Assembly (NCBI GenBank): GCA_051439375.1
Contig: JBFRWB010000210.1
Coordinates: 1-64,000, forward strand
Source of the DNA: JBGTGT01 sp051439375
GTDB lineage: Bacteria; Cyanobacteriota; Cyanobacteriia; Cyanobacteriales; Microcystaceae
DNA length: 64,000 nucleotides
Direction: 5' to 3'
Shown one piece after another: positions 44,101 through 52,574 of the stretch. Under the pieces are notes generated by a model. That model was not told the DNA's origin. It did no database searches and was given only the letters and a program-made list of their open reading frames with translations. A program made the position numbers and the translations under genes. Each line of letters begins with the position of its first letter. Position 1 is the stretch's first letter.

Positions 44101-45667
44101 AACAAATGCCTATCGAATTGAAGGAAATAAACTGATTGTTAATGATAGTAATGATTTAGATTATGAAAATAATCGTACCCAAACAATAGAAGTTGAAGTA
44201 AGTGATGGACAATTGACAGATACCGCAGATGTTACTATTAATCTAACAAATATTACGACTGATCCTCCTGTCATTAATGATCAGGCATTTTTCTTTGATG
44301 AAAATCAACCCAATGGTACAGTTGTTGGTACACTTGTTGCGACTGATCCTGATGATTTTCCCTTACCTCTGAGTTATAAAATTGAAACAAATATTGATCA
44401 CGATGGAGATGGAAATAATGGGTTTCGCATTGAAGGCGATCAACTAATTCTCAATGATACTGATGACTTAGATTATGAAAAGAAAATCTTCCAAAGCATC
44501 CGTGTACAGGCTTTCGATGGAGAAGAATACAGTGAATCAGCCAATATAGGTATCATTTTAAATGATACAGATGAGCCGCCTAAAACTAATACTAAACCCA
44601 TCACCGTTAATGATAGTTTTACCACTAACGAAAATAGTTCAATCACCTTTAGTCAGAATACACTGTTAACGAATGATAGTGATCCTGATGGGGATACTTT
44701 TGACCTTGAAAGTATTAATACAACAGGAATAAAAGGCACATTAACCGATAATGGCAATGGTACTTACACCTATAATCCTAATGGTCAATTTGACTCCCTC
44801 ACAACAGGTGAAACAGCAACCGATAGCTTCACATATACCATTAAGGACGATAAGGGAGCTATCTCTGATCCTGCAACGGTTACTTTCACGGTTAACGGTA
44901 TTAGTAGTGAAGAATTCACCTTAACTGTTAATGATACCTCGATTAACTATCAAAAAGAAGATGTTAAATCCTATGGGGGTAAAAAGCAAGATGTTACAGG
45001 AGACTTTACTTTCTCTGAGGGAACAGCCATTGACTTAACAGGAAATAACTGGAAAGCTCTCAACTTACCCTATACTATTACCGCCGATAGTATTCTCACT
45101 TTCGAGTTTTTAAGTAATAAACAAGGAGAAATTCAGGGGATTGGCTTAGATAAAAATACTCGACTGGATAACCAGTTTTTTCAACTCTATGGCACTCAAA
45201 AATATGGAATTCGAGACTTTACCTATACTCATATAGGAAATTGGCAATCCTTCACCATCAATTTAAGTGATTATTATCAAATCAATGAGTCTAAAAAAAA
45301 TCTTATTTTTGCTAATGATGATGATAAAAGGAAACGGGGAAATAGCCAATTTCGTGACATTAAAATCTATGAAGCCAATCGCATTACTGGAACAGATGAT
45401 AATGATATCCTAACAGGAACATCAGAAATTGATCATTTCCGCTTTGATAGCTTAACGGGTACGGATACTGTGGTTGATTTTAATCTCTCACAAGGCGATA
45501 AAATTGAGATTGATACTTCTGTATATGGATTAGGAAAAGGAGATACGTCTCAAGTGAGTCTTAATGATACCAATAACCTCTTATCCTATAACGGTTCTGA
45601 TTTAGCCACCCTTGAGAACATCACTAATTCTGAGTTTGATGCAAGTCGTGATGTGTTGTTTGTTTAA
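41186..45667 (+). CDS. Large RTX/cadherin-like modular secreted protein
   Basis: A 1493-residue protein. I start at ATG 41186 because of AGGAGA (41171-41176); an earlier ATG gives a hydrophobic 23-residue lead overlapping the previous gene. N-terminal RTX repeats (about 15-130) precede a series of Ig/cadherin-like modules recognisable by NDAPTLENAIPDQ-type boundaries, LPSWLDFDENTLTFSGTP (He_PIG-like), and DPDGD Ca2+ loops. Two later modules have cadherin-type LDYEN...VEVSDG signatures. The C-terminus (DTVVDFNLSQGDKIEID ... ASRDVLFV) resembles a type I secretion signal. A multi-domain adhesin is likely. Second gene of an RTX pair. Confidence 0.85.
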   Translation: MAIQLGDGNNSYPNNKFPNNGGNNHVDGRGGNDTLDGGTGNDTLLGGTGKDSLLGGSGNDILKGNENADTLLGGTGNDELQGQKGNDSLNGEDGNDILFGGTGDDILNGGSGNDTLAATSFEDQEKDLGQDIWDGGAGADQFNIGRFDGPGKATIVNFNYDQGDRINKLNEYKLSENGNDVDITNSSGNLLARIQGRTIEQVKGIKFHTGQHTTNEDAGTSFINPVLSSGLTSLSVISVSSTLGIPVSLSGSQVRYALDNRYNGLRQNQSVFDTLNITLRDAEGVTYTIQKTVKIQGLNDAPTAISDSFSVDENTLENPLDVLANDTDPDQGDTKKLRSVNSDSAVISGDQIIYDPSKFNNLREGQFKSESFSYTMEDSAGATSTTTVTVTINGQNDAPILENSISAQTTDEDDFFSFTIPDDTFKDPDEGDTLSYSAKLSNGDSLPSWLDFDENTLTFSGTPTNDDVTTLSEPLNITVTAIDGSDKPVSGSFFLTVNNVNDAPTLENAIPDQMATEDQPFSYTIPSDTFDDVDIKYGDSLDYSATLSNGDSLPTWLTFDSNTRTFSGTPTDSDVGNLGIKVIAEDTTKAKADDTFILIVKDVNDPPIVEDDKTLRFDEDQTISLDIAEPTDPDGDSLSIEVTEIPDPTKGEIQRANGSRVEVGDFLTKAELTNLKFAPVVNENGSGGAFKYEVSDGNNPSVSSTITLEIDPVNDAPFVKTSIPDQRAEENESFTYTIPDGSFDDVDIKDGDSLDYFATLSDDNPLPSWLNFDDNTLTFSGTPTKDDLEILSIKVTATDTEDASVSDTFELDVTEVNNAPFVHDPIDDVEINEGQTLSYTLPSDTFKDPDAGDILTYKATLADGDTDDDLPSWLTFDSDTLTFSGTPQNNDVDILTITVIATDQGEKSASDTFQLTVNDVQNPPEFSPSSFNFTIPEVSSVGTVVGTLTATDQDNDALTYSITNNLDPDEDGTNAYRIEGNKLIVNDSNDLDYENNRTQTIEVEVSDGQLTDTADVTINLTNITTDPPVINDQAFFFDENQPNGTVVGTLVATDPDDFPLPLSYKIETNIDHDGDGNNGFRIEGDQLILNDTDDLDYEKKIFQSIRVQAFDGEEYSESANIGIILNDTDEPPKTNTKPITVNDSFTTNENSSITFSQNTLLTNDSDPDGDTFDLESINTTGIKGTLTDNGNGTYTYNPNGQFDSLTTGETATDSFTYTIKDDKGAISDPATVTFTVNGISSEEFTLTVNDTSINYQKEDVKSYGGKKQDVTGDFTFSEGTAIDLTGNNWKALNLPYTITADSILTFEFLSNKQGEIQGIGLDKNTRLDNQFFQLYGTQKYGIRDFTYTHIGNWQSFTINLSDYYQINESKKNLIFANDDDKRKRGNSQFRDIKIYEANRITGTDDNDILTGTSEIDHFRFDSLTGTDTVVDFNLSQGDKIEIDTSVYGLGKGDTSQVSLNDTNNLLSYNGSDLATLENITNSEFDASRDVLFV

Positions 45668-45676
45668 ATAATATCT

Positions 45677-45725
45677 AAAAAAAGCGATCGCTTATTCTCT
45701 ACTGGAGAAATGTGATCGCTTTTTT
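45677..45725 (+). terminator. Strong terminator with HIP1-based stem
   Basis: AAAAAAGCGATC (45678-45689) pairs with GATCGCTTTTTT (45714-45725), a 12-bp perfect stem whose loop is 24 bases. The left side carries a HIP1 octamer. It ends the RTX transcript. Confidence 0.85.
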
Positions 45726-45784
45726 GTTTGTGGCAACTATGGTATGATCTTTGAGGAATAAAAGCTTAAACGGAGGACAAACCC

Positions 45785-45991
45785 GTGAGCCAAACAAATG
45801 ACCTAAAACCCAACCTAAAAGACCTAGATTCCGACGATCCTGTTACTAGAGCCGAATGTCGTGAACAAGCACAAGAGATAATTGCGAGTCCAGAAATTGA
45901 ACTCAAAGAACGTGAAGCGATCGCCGACCGTCTTCTAGAAGCTAACCAAGAATTAACGGCTAAAAATGTCGGACAAGAGGACAGTTACTAA
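45785..45991 (+). CDS. Small acidic conserved protein
   Basis: A 68-residue soluble protein starting from GTG 45785, supported by GGAGG at 45772-45776, 8 bases before. It is rich in Glu/Asp and predicted helical (RAECREQAQEIIASPEI). No domain recognised; small acidic proteins of this type are common in cyanobacteria. Convergent with the HNH gene, 7 bp apart. Confidence 0.6.
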   Translation: MSQTNDLKPNLKDLDSDDPVTRAECREQAQEIIASPEIELKEREAIADRLLEANQELTAKNVGQEDSY

Positions 45992-45998
45992 AGTAACC

Positions 45999-46496
45999 TT
46001 ATATCCCAATCACATACTTACGCCATTCCTGATTCAACTCTCCCCTTGTATGTTTCACTAATTCAAAATGTAAACTACTATAAGGACGACGAGGTTGAAC
46101 TTTTAGCTTCATCTGAGCCTCTTTTGGGGTGCGGTTTCCCTTTTTGACATTGCACCTTACACAAGCGGCCACCAGATTTTCCCATGTATCTTTCCCACCT
46201 CTCGAACGGGGAATCACATGATCAAGGGTTAGGTCATCACCGCGATAGGAGCAGTATTGACAGGTATGGCGATCGCGTTCTAGGACATTGCGACGGGTAA
46301 GGGGAATTTCCTTATAGGGGACTCGGACATAGTACCGCAACCGAATAACAGAGGGAAGAGGGAAATTTGTGTAAATCGTTTTCTCGTTATGCTCTAGTTG
46401 CTCCGCTTTCCCCTTGAGCAACAATACGACCGCCCTGCGCCAACTGGTAATGTTAAGGGGTTCGTAGGACGCATTCAACACCAGAACTTTGCCCAT
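45999..46496 (-). CDS. HNH endonuclease family protein
   Basis: The 165-residue protein has an N-terminal VLVLNASYEPLNITSWRRAVVLLLKGKAE segment typical of a cyanobacterial HNH group. The HNH module follows, with zinc Cys pairs CQYC and CVRC, the catalytic His in LTLDHVIPRSRGG, and Asn in WENLVAACV. HNH enzymes nick or cut DNA with a metal. Whether this member is a nuclease with a cellular role or a domesticated one is not known. No mobile element is adjacent. Confidence 0.85.
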   Translation of the reverse strand: MGKVLVLNASYEPLNITSWRRAVVLLLKGKAEQLEHNEKTIYTNFPLPSVIRLRYYVRVPYKEIPLTRRNVLERDRHTCQYCSYRGDDLTLDHVIPRSRGGKDTWENLVAACVRCNVKKGNRTPKEAQMKLKVQPRRPYSSLHFELVKHTRGELNQEWRKYVIGI

Positions 46497-46729
46497 CGCT
46501 TTGTTGAAGTCTGATTAATTTAACCCAAATCCTAGCACAGTTAGCAAAGTTTTTGCGTTCAATTTCAACATTCTTTTTTTACGTCTGACTTATCTTCACT
46601 CATTCCACAAATTTCGCTTTATATCTACATTTTTACAATTACACTAAAAAGGATACTAAGCACAATCTCCTTCGGTTTTAGACTGACATTCCCATGTCAC
46701 AGGGGTTTTCTGTGAATATAAAGTTCACG

Positions 46730-47641
46730 TTATGAAGAATAAAATAAGGGTAAGATATCTTCTAAACGACGAGACCAAGACGCTTCATCATGTTCTCCCT
46801 CTGCATCTTCTACTGTCCATAAATTTTGTTGGTCTTGATAGCCAAATTGATTGATTAATAACCCTCGCATTTCTCTTCCTCTCGCAGTTGCTCTTTCTTC
46901 AATCACCCTATTGTGATGTCCTCCTTCTCTGACTAAACCCCAATCTAAATATATCTTAGGTTTTAACTGGTCATTCTTCAACGTTTTCCCTACCGATGCA
47001 ATTAAGGTTGAACTATCTAGCATACCAAAATAACTATCGAACGCATCAAAGTTTTCTTGTTCATAAACCCGATCTAATCCTACCCAAAATGAGGGAGAAA
47101 GAGCCGCTACTAAGCCAAATTGTTCGGGGTATTGTAACGCCGTATAAAAAGCAGCTAGCCCCCCATGGGAAGCTCCTAAAATTAAGGTCTGATTTGGCTC
47201 TTTTAGGGTGCGGTAATGCTCATCAACAAAGCCTTTAACTGATATGGCTAAATAACGGGAATAGTCGTCTAACCCACCCCATTCTTTGCCCTTAACTGGT
47301 GCATGGGTGTATTCATAGTCTCGATTAATTGGAGAGACCGCTACAACTATCACTTTTCTGAGACGACTACTAACATATAGTCGAGTTAAAACCGTTGCCA
47401 TTTTCCATGTTTTATGGTAAGCCCCTCCCTCAAAAAAGGCGGTATTACCATCATTCATATAAATAACAGGATAAGCCGTTTCACTAATTTCATAATCCCT
47501 CGGTAAAAAGAGATGAATTTTTCTCGGTTCACTGGCTAAACTATCGGGTTGAAAATAGGGATAGCTGTGATAAAAGCCACTCCAATCACTGTGATCGTGA
47601 TACCAGCCTTCTTGATTTCCTTTAATAAATTGTTCCATCAT
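46730..47641 (-). CDS. Esterase of the enterochelin-esterase/alpha-beta hydrolase group
   Basis: I start at the ATG complementary to 47639-47641 (an ATG follows it directly; a TTG at 47653 is the other choice). This gives 303 residues. The nucleophile elbow is LGASHGG, preceded by LILG; a catalytic His in AEGEHDEASWSRR fits the C-terminal position. VIYMNDGNTAFFEGGAY and HLFLPRDYEISE match Fes/S-formylglutathione-type esterases. No siderophore genes surround it, so the physiological ester is unknown. Separated from the upstream aminotransferase by 21 bp, likely cotranscribed. Confidence 0.8.
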   Translation of the reverse strand: MMEQFIKGNQEGWYHDHSDWSGFYHSYPYFQPDSLASEPRKIHLFLPRDYEISETAYPVIYMNDGNTAFFEGGAYHKTWKMATVLTRLYVSSRLRKVIVVAVSPINRDYEYTHAPVKGKEWGGLDDYSRYLAISVKGFVDEHYRTLKEPNQTLILGASHGGLAAFYTALQYPEQFGLVAALSPSFWVGLDRVYEQENFDAFDSYFGMLDSSTLIASVGKTLKNDQLKPKIYLDWGLVREGGHHNRVIEERATARGREMRGLLINQFGYQDQQNLWTVEDAEGEHDEASWSRRLEDILPLFYSS

Positions 47642-47662
47642 GATGTTTCCCAAGCATAAATT

Positions 47663-48844
47663 TTAATAGCGAATACCCGCCATTTTTAATCGGCGTAAGG
47701 CTTCCCCTAAGCGATCGCATTCAGCAATTAAACTGATTCTCACATAGCCTTCTCCTCCTTCGCCAAAAGCACTACCGGGGGTAAAAACAATTCCTGTTTT
47801 TTCGAGTACATTGAGGGCAAAGTCGGTGGAATTCATCCCTCTTGTCACAGGGACCCACAGGTACATTGTCGCCTTAGAGGGTTTAATTTGCCAGCCTAAT
47901 TCTCCCAATCCTTTAATTAAAAAATCCCTTCGTTTACGATACCGTTGTTGTACCGTTTCAATGTAGTGATGGGGTAAATTTAAGGCTCTTTCTGCTGCAT
48001 CTTGGATCACCGAAAAGATCCCATAGTCCATATTCGTTTTAAGGGTACGGAGTCCTTGAATTAAATCAGAGTTCCCCACCACAAAACCCACTCGCCAGCC
48101 CGCCATATTATAGGTCTTAGACAGGGTATGAAACTCTACCCCCAAATCTTTCGCTCCCTTAATTTCTAATAGGCTAGTAGGTTGATAATCATCAAAGGCT
48201 AATTCTGCGTAACAAAGATCATGAACTAGAATAATTTCATAATGATTTGCCCACTGTACAATCTCTTCAAAGAATTCCCGTGGTGCAACTGCCGTTGTGG
48301 GATTATTGGGATAATTAAAGTAGAAAATTTTCGCTTGTTGGGCAATCTTTTCGGGAATGGTTGATAAGTCAATCAGCCAATCTTGTTCCGCCGATAACAT
48401 AATGGGATGAATTTTTCCCCCTGCAATCATTGGACCGCGAAAATGGGCAGGATAGGAAGGGCTAGGAACTAAGACTAATTCGCCATCGTTAACATAAGCT
48501 AAGGCAAGATGCGCCAATCCTTCTTTTGATCCTAAAACGGGTAAGGCTTCATTGTTGGGGTTGAGATGGACATTGTAGTGGCGTTCGTACCAGTCCGTAA
48601 TAGTTTGACGAAAACTCCCTGTTCCTTCAAAGGGTGGATACCCATGATTACGAGGAAGTGTCATCGAGGCGATCGCAGAATCAATTACGGGTTGAGGGGC
48701 AGCCCCATCGGGATTTCCCATGCCTAAATCGATTAAATCCAAGCCCTGTTCTCTGGCTTTGGCTTTCAGTTCATCTAAACGGGCGAATACATAGGGCGGT
48801 AGGGCAGTTAAGCGATCGGCACGACGAATCCAACTAGCAGTCAT
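47663..48844 (-). CDS. Class I/II aminotransferase, AlaC-like
   Basis: A 393-residue fold-type I PLP enzyme. The Schiff-base lysine is in TLSKTYNMAGWRVGF; LIDLGMGNPDG, HGYPPFEGTGSFR, PNNPTTAV and the arginine in GEGYVRISLI complete the substrate and cofactor sites. The N-terminal RRADRLTALPPYVFARLDELKAKAR and the GNPDGA stretch follow E. coli AlaC, a glutamate-pyruvate aminotransferase. Cyanobacterial copies are often called aspartate aminotransferase. Substrate preference is not settled by sequence. Confidence 0.82.
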   Translation of the reverse strand: MTASWIRRADRLTALPPYVFARLDELKAKAREQGLDLIDLGMGNPDGAAPQPVIDSAIASMTLPRNHGYPPFEGTGSFRQTITDWYERHYNVHLNPNNEALPVLGSKEGLAHLALAYVNDGELVLVPSPSYPAHFRGPMIAGGKIHPIMLSAEQDWLIDLSTIPEKIAQQAKIFYFNYPNNPTTAVAPREFFEEIVQWANHYEIILVHDLCYAELAFDDYQPTSLLEIKGAKDLGVEFHTLSKTYNMAGWRVGFVVGNSDLIQGLRTLKTNMDYGIFSVIQDAAERALNLPHHYIETVQQRYRKRRDFLIKGLGELGWQIKPSKATMYLWVPVTRGMNSTDFALNVLEKTGIVFTPGSAFGEGGEGYVRISLIAECDRLGEALRRLKMAGIRY

Positions 48845-49528
48845 CCAAGTTATTAAGGGAATCCAGTAACGACATCCCTACTATTTAATCATAAAAAATT
48901 CAGTGATCAGTCATAGCGTGATCACTCATCAGTTTTTCAGTTACCCAAAAATTTGGGCTGAAAGTCTCCTCTTTTTGCGCAACTCAGGAGATATTCTGCA
49001 TAGCTAAGGAAACTTTACGGAATGTTATTCTCAATAAATCTAGCTATTTAATACTTTATTCGAGTTAATTACTTGATTTACTGAATTTTACTGCTGACAC
49101 CTCATTAATATTCAAGATTCTGTCAACATTATGTGACTATTAACGGCTAACTCTTCACGGATATAGCGATCGCTGATTGATACCAAATCTCTTTGTAAAC
49201 CTCCTCGTATCGATTCCCTCACAATCTCCTAGAGACGTTGCATCAACATCTCTACAAATATAAGGTTACTAACCTTATATGATGTTAACTTTTGTACTTC
49301 AATTGTTAAATCCTCTATTTCTTGGTTCATAATAAAGAAAGTTGCAGTTAGCAAAATTGTGCTTATAACTTTACACAAACTAACAATATCTTCCCGGTAC
49401 TTTACCCATTGTTTAATGAGGCAAAACGTTTAAGATTATTAATCAAAATATCAAATCTTCTTGTGCGTAACACCATGTTCCTTGATACAATACCATTTGA
49501 TAGCCAATTAACCTAAGTAGAGTAATCA
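48845..49528. other. 684-bp intergenic region upstream of dapB
   Basis: No convincing ORF. Contains an 8-bp inverted repeat AGTGATCA/TGATCACT (48902-48926) followed by CATCAGTTTTT, a HIP1 site near 49168, and a perfect 23-bp palindrome (49258-49280). The space would accommodate a small RNA or extended leader, but I see neither a clear promoter nor a recognised RNA family. Confidence 0.5.
49258..49280. promoter_or_regulatory. Perfect 23-bp palindrome upstream of dapB
   Basis: ATATAAGGTTA-C-TAACCTTATAT, 11-bp arms around one central base. It lies 249 bp before dapB, in noncoding DNA. A strict palindrome with a 1-base centre fits a dimeric repressor site better than a hairpin. It does not match the NtcA site GTA-n8-TAC. 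Confidence 0.55.
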
Positions 49529-50356
49529 ATGAGTAATGAAGAACGTATTCCTGTAGTCGTCAATGGTGCAGGGGGTAAAATGGGTCGAGAAGTCATCAAA
49601 GCCGTTGCCCAAGCAGAAGATATGATATTAGTGGGAGCAGTGGATCATAACCCAGAATTACGAGGTCAAGATGTAGGAGAAGTGGCAGGGTGTGGTGCAT
49701 TAGAAATTCCCATCTTAGACGACTTAGAAAGCATTTTAGTTATCGCAACGCAGGAGAAAATACAAGGAGTTATGGTGGACTTTACCCATCCTGACTCAGT
49801 ATATGAGAATGTGAGAGCAGCGATCGCTTATGGGGTTCGTCCCGTGGTAGGAACAACTGGGTTAAGCCCAGATAAAATCAAAGATTTAGGAGAATTTGCC
49901 GACAAAGCCACAACAGGCTGTTTAATTATCCCTAATTTTTCTATTGGCATGGTTTTACTACAACAAGCTGCCATCCAAGCCTCCCAATACTTTGATCATG
50001 TGGAAATTATTGAACTCCATCATAACCAAAAAGCTGATGCACCCAGTGGAACAGCCATTAAAACGGCGGAAATGTTAGCAGAAATGGGAAAAGCCTATAA
50101 TCCTGCCTTAGTAGAGGAAAAAGAAACCATTCAAGGGGCGAGAGGGGGCTTAAGTGCTGAGAATATTCATATTCATAGTATTCGCCTACCTGGCCTCATT
50201 GCCCATCAAGAGGTGATTTTTGGCGCAAAAGGGGAAATTTACACCCTCCGTCATGATACTAGCGATCGCAGTTGTTATATGGCGGGTGTACTGCTTTCAA
50301 TTCGTAAAGTGACCCAATTAACCACCTTAGTTTATGGACTAGAAAAAATTCTTTAA
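49529..50356 (+). CDS. dapB: 4-hydroxy-tetrahydrodipicolinate reductase
   Basis: Reduces the dipicolinate intermediate in lysine/diaminopimelate synthesis using NAD(P)H. The 275-residue enzyme begins with the dinucleotide-binding VVNGAGGKMGREV, and the catalytic ELHHNQKADAPSGTA carries the His pair and Lys. GARGGLSAENIHIHSIRLPG is the tetramer and substrate segment. Normal length; ATG 49529 is the only sensible start. Followed by rnc after 98 bp that include a heptamer repeat. Confidence 0.95.
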   Translation: MSNEERIPVVVNGAGGKMGREVIKAVAQAEDMILVGAVDHNPELRGQDVGEVAGCGALEIPILDDLESILVIATQEKIQGVMVDFTHPDSVYENVRAAIAYGVRPVVGTTGLSPDKIKDLGEFADKATTGCLIIPNFSIGMVLLQQAAIQASQYFDHVEIIELHHNQKADAPSGTAIKTAEMLAEMGKAYNPALVEEKETIQGARGGLSAENIHIHSIRLPGLIAHQEVIFGAKGEIYTLRHDTSDRSCYMAGVLLSIRKVTQLTTLVYGLEKIL

Positions 50357-50388
50357 TAAACTTTCTAAATTATGAATTATAAATTCTG

Positions 50389-50452
50389 GTTAACTGCTAA
50401 CTGATAACTGCTAACTGTTCACTGATAACTGCTAACTGATAACTGTTCACTG
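50389..50452 (+). repeat. Tandem TAACTGC/TAACTGA heptamer array before rnc
   Basis: At least seven units of AACTGCT, AACTGAT or related form fill most of the dapB-rnc gap and end 2 bases before the rnc start, taking the place of a Shine-Dalgarno. Related to the reverse-complement TAGCAGT array at 7911-7940. Confidence 0.8.
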
Positions 50453-50454
50453 AA

Positions 50455-51144
50455 ATGCTTCCTCCAATTCCAGATCAAACCCTTCTCGCACAAGCATTAA
50501 CCCATCGTTCTTATACGAATGAGCATCCTGAGATGAAACATAATGAACGGTTAGAATTTCTAGGAGATGCTATCTTAGGATTTACCGTTGGTGAATTATT
50601 ATATAAACATTATCCTGACCTCAGCGAAGCAGAACTCACTCGTTTACGTTCAAAATTAGTTGATGCAACCCAGTTAGCTAAATTAGCCATCCAGTTAGAG
50701 TTAGGAAAGGAGATGAAATTAGGAAAAGGGGCGGTTAAAGATGGTGCAAGAGATAACCCTGCTTTGTTATCAGATACCTTTGAAGCTATTATCGGTGCTT
50801 ATTATTTGGCATCAGGAATAGAAGCGGTTCAACAATACGTTAAAGATTTATTTAAACCGATTCTTAAACAATTGACAGTTTCTCAAAATGATTCCCTTCC
50901 AACTCAATTGGTTGATGTAAAAAATCGTCTTCAGCAGTGGTCTTTAGCCCATGTTGGTGTGATTCCTGAATATCGATTAGTCGAAGAAACTGGACCCGAC
51001 CATGCCAAAGAATTTACGTTTGAAGTGCGAATTCAAGGACAATTTTATGGTCAAGGGAAAGGACGGAAAAAGCAAGAAGCAACTAAAGCAGCCGCACAAA
51101 TGGCCTTAAGTATTATCGAAACCCGTTCTTCTTTTTCTTCTTAA
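50455..51144 (+). CDS. rnc: Ribonuclease III
   Basis: Cuts double-stranded RNA, including rRNA precursors. The 229-residue protein has the RNase III domain with signature HNERLEFLGDAIL, catalytic residues in LEFLGD and DTFEAIIGAYYL, and a C-terminal dsRNA-binding domain (about 157-225) with VEETGPDHAKEFTFEVRIQG and GKGRKKQEATKAAAQMAL. Normal length. No good ribosome site, because a tandem repeat sits immediately upstream. Confidence 0.95.
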   Translation: MLPPIPDQTLLAQALTHRSYTNEHPEMKHNERLEFLGDAILGFTVGELLYKHYPDLSEAELTRLRSKLVDATQLAKLAIQLELGKEMKLGKGAVKDGARDNPALLSDTFEAIIGAYYLASGIEAVQQYVKDLFKPILKQLTVSQNDSLPTQLVDVKNRLQQWSLAHVGVIPEYRLVEETGPDHAKEFTFEVRIQGQFYGQGKGRKKQEATKAAAQMALSIIETRSSFSS

Positions 51145-51226
51145 TCAGTTAAGGAATAATGTTATCGTTAGAATTGCTATTATGTTAGTCTCTTAAAAAG
51201 ACTCTTCTCCCTATATACACAATAAT

Positions 51227-52573
51227 ATGAATAAAGTTTCTTTAAAAGAGGACAATAAGTCGGATATTCCTTCATTCCCCCCTAAGAAGCGAAACCTCAC
51301 TAACTTACTCATTAACGGTGCAATCGCTCTTAGTATTGGCGGTATTGGCTACTTTATCGGAAGCCAAAATCAAGGGAATACCGTATCTGACACCCAACCC
51401 GTAGAAACAGTTAACGAAAATATTCTCAAGGTAAAAACCATAAAAATTCGACCTGTATCTAGCTATCTTGTATCCAGAAGTTATACAGGGGAAACCTCAA
51501 CGGTGAGAGAGAGTGTTTTAGGGTTTGAGAGAGGGGGAAAAGTTGAAAAACTGTATGTTAACGAAGGAGATAGGATAAAACAGGGGACAGCGATCGCTAA
51601 GTTAGATACGAGTAAGTTAGAAGTCAGTAAACTTAATTTAGCGGCACAAATCGCCAGAGAAAAGGCTATTTTAGCAGAATTAGAAACAGGTGCAAGACCA
51701 GAAGACATTACAGCCGCCCAAGCAACGGTTAAGCAATTGGCAGAAAGATTACAGTTAGAGAAGATAAAGCAAGAGAGGCGGGAATATCTGTATAAAGAAG
51801 GTGCAATTTCCCGTGAACAACTTGATGAAGTCTCTTTTAACCGTAACGTCCTCACAGCACAATTACAAGAAGCACAAAGTCGCCTTGATGAGTTGCTAGC
51901 AGGAACAAGAATTGAGAAGATTGATGCACAAAAAGCCGTTATTAAACAGTTAGAAGCGAGTGTTGCGGAAATTGATCTAGATATTCGTAAAAGTTTCCTT
52001 GAATCTCCCTATGATGGCACAATTTCACAGCGTCTAATTGATGAGGGAACGGTCGTTTCTACAGGACAAGGGTTAGTTAAATTAGTAGAAAATAACCGTC
52101 CTGAAGTCAGAATTGGTATTCCAACCGATAAAGTAGATATTATGGAGCAAAGAAGTAACTATGAGGTAATTATTAACAATAAATCTTATAATGCCACCCT
52201 TTCTGCTATCTTACCCGAAGTTGATCCCGCCACTCGTACCCAAACCCTCGTTTTAACCTTAGATAACAATACAATTTCGGAGATTCCCAGTGGTGCGATC
52301 GCTCGTTTGAATTTAACAGAAACCATTGCAACATCGGGATATTGGTTACCAACAACGGGGCTAATTCGGGGGAATAGGGGGTTATGGTCTTGTTACGCAG
52401 TCGTCAAGAATGAAAATGGCGATACAATTGTGGAAAAGAGAGATATTGAGATTTTATATACTGATAGTAATCGAGTGTTAGTTAGGGGAACGTTACAAAG
52501 TGGTGATTTAATTGTTACTCAAGGAACGCAAAGAATTGTCCCCCAGCAAATGGTAATTACTGTTAACTATTAA
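51227..52573 (+). CDS. RND efflux periplasmic adaptor (HlyD/MFP family)
   Basis: A 448-residue membrane-fusion protein. An N-terminal cytoplasmic head and one transmembrane anchor (about 25-43, INGAIALSIGGIGYFIG) precede the biotinyl-lipoyl half (RGGKVEKLYVNEGDRIKQG), a long helical hairpin (about 120-245) and the second lipoyl half (ESPYDGTISQRLIDEGTVVSTGQ). A beta-barrel completes it. It connects an inner-membrane RND pump to an outer-membrane channel, which is absent from the window. Stop and the next ATG are 1 base apart, so it forms an operon with the permease. Confidence 0.9.
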   Translation: MNKVSLKEDNKSDIPSFPPKKRNLTNLLINGAIALSIGGIGYFIGSQNQGNTVSDTQPVETVNENILKVKTIKIRPVSSYLVSRSYTGETSTVRESVLGFERGGKVEKLYVNEGDRIKQGTAIAKLDTSKLEVSKLNLAAQIAREKAILAELETGARPEDITAAQATVKQLAERLQLEKIKQERREYLYKEGAISREQLDEVSFNRNVLTAQLQEAQSRLDELLAGTRIEKIDAQKAVIKQLEASVAEIDLDIRKSFLESPYDGTISQRLIDEGTVVSTGQGLVKLVENNRPEVRIGIPTDKVDIMEQRSNYEVIINNKSYNATLSAILPEVDPATRTQTLVLTLDNNTISEIPSGAIARLNLTETIATSGYWLPTTGLIRGNRGLWSCYAVVKNENGDTIVEKRDIEILYTDSNRVLVRGTLQSGDLIVTQGTQRIVPQQMVITVNY

Positions 52574-52574
52574 T

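Noticed and set aside
48902..48931. Inverted repeat as a terminator
   Set aside because: No gene reads into it from the left on the plus strand; the aminotransferase is transcribed away from it.
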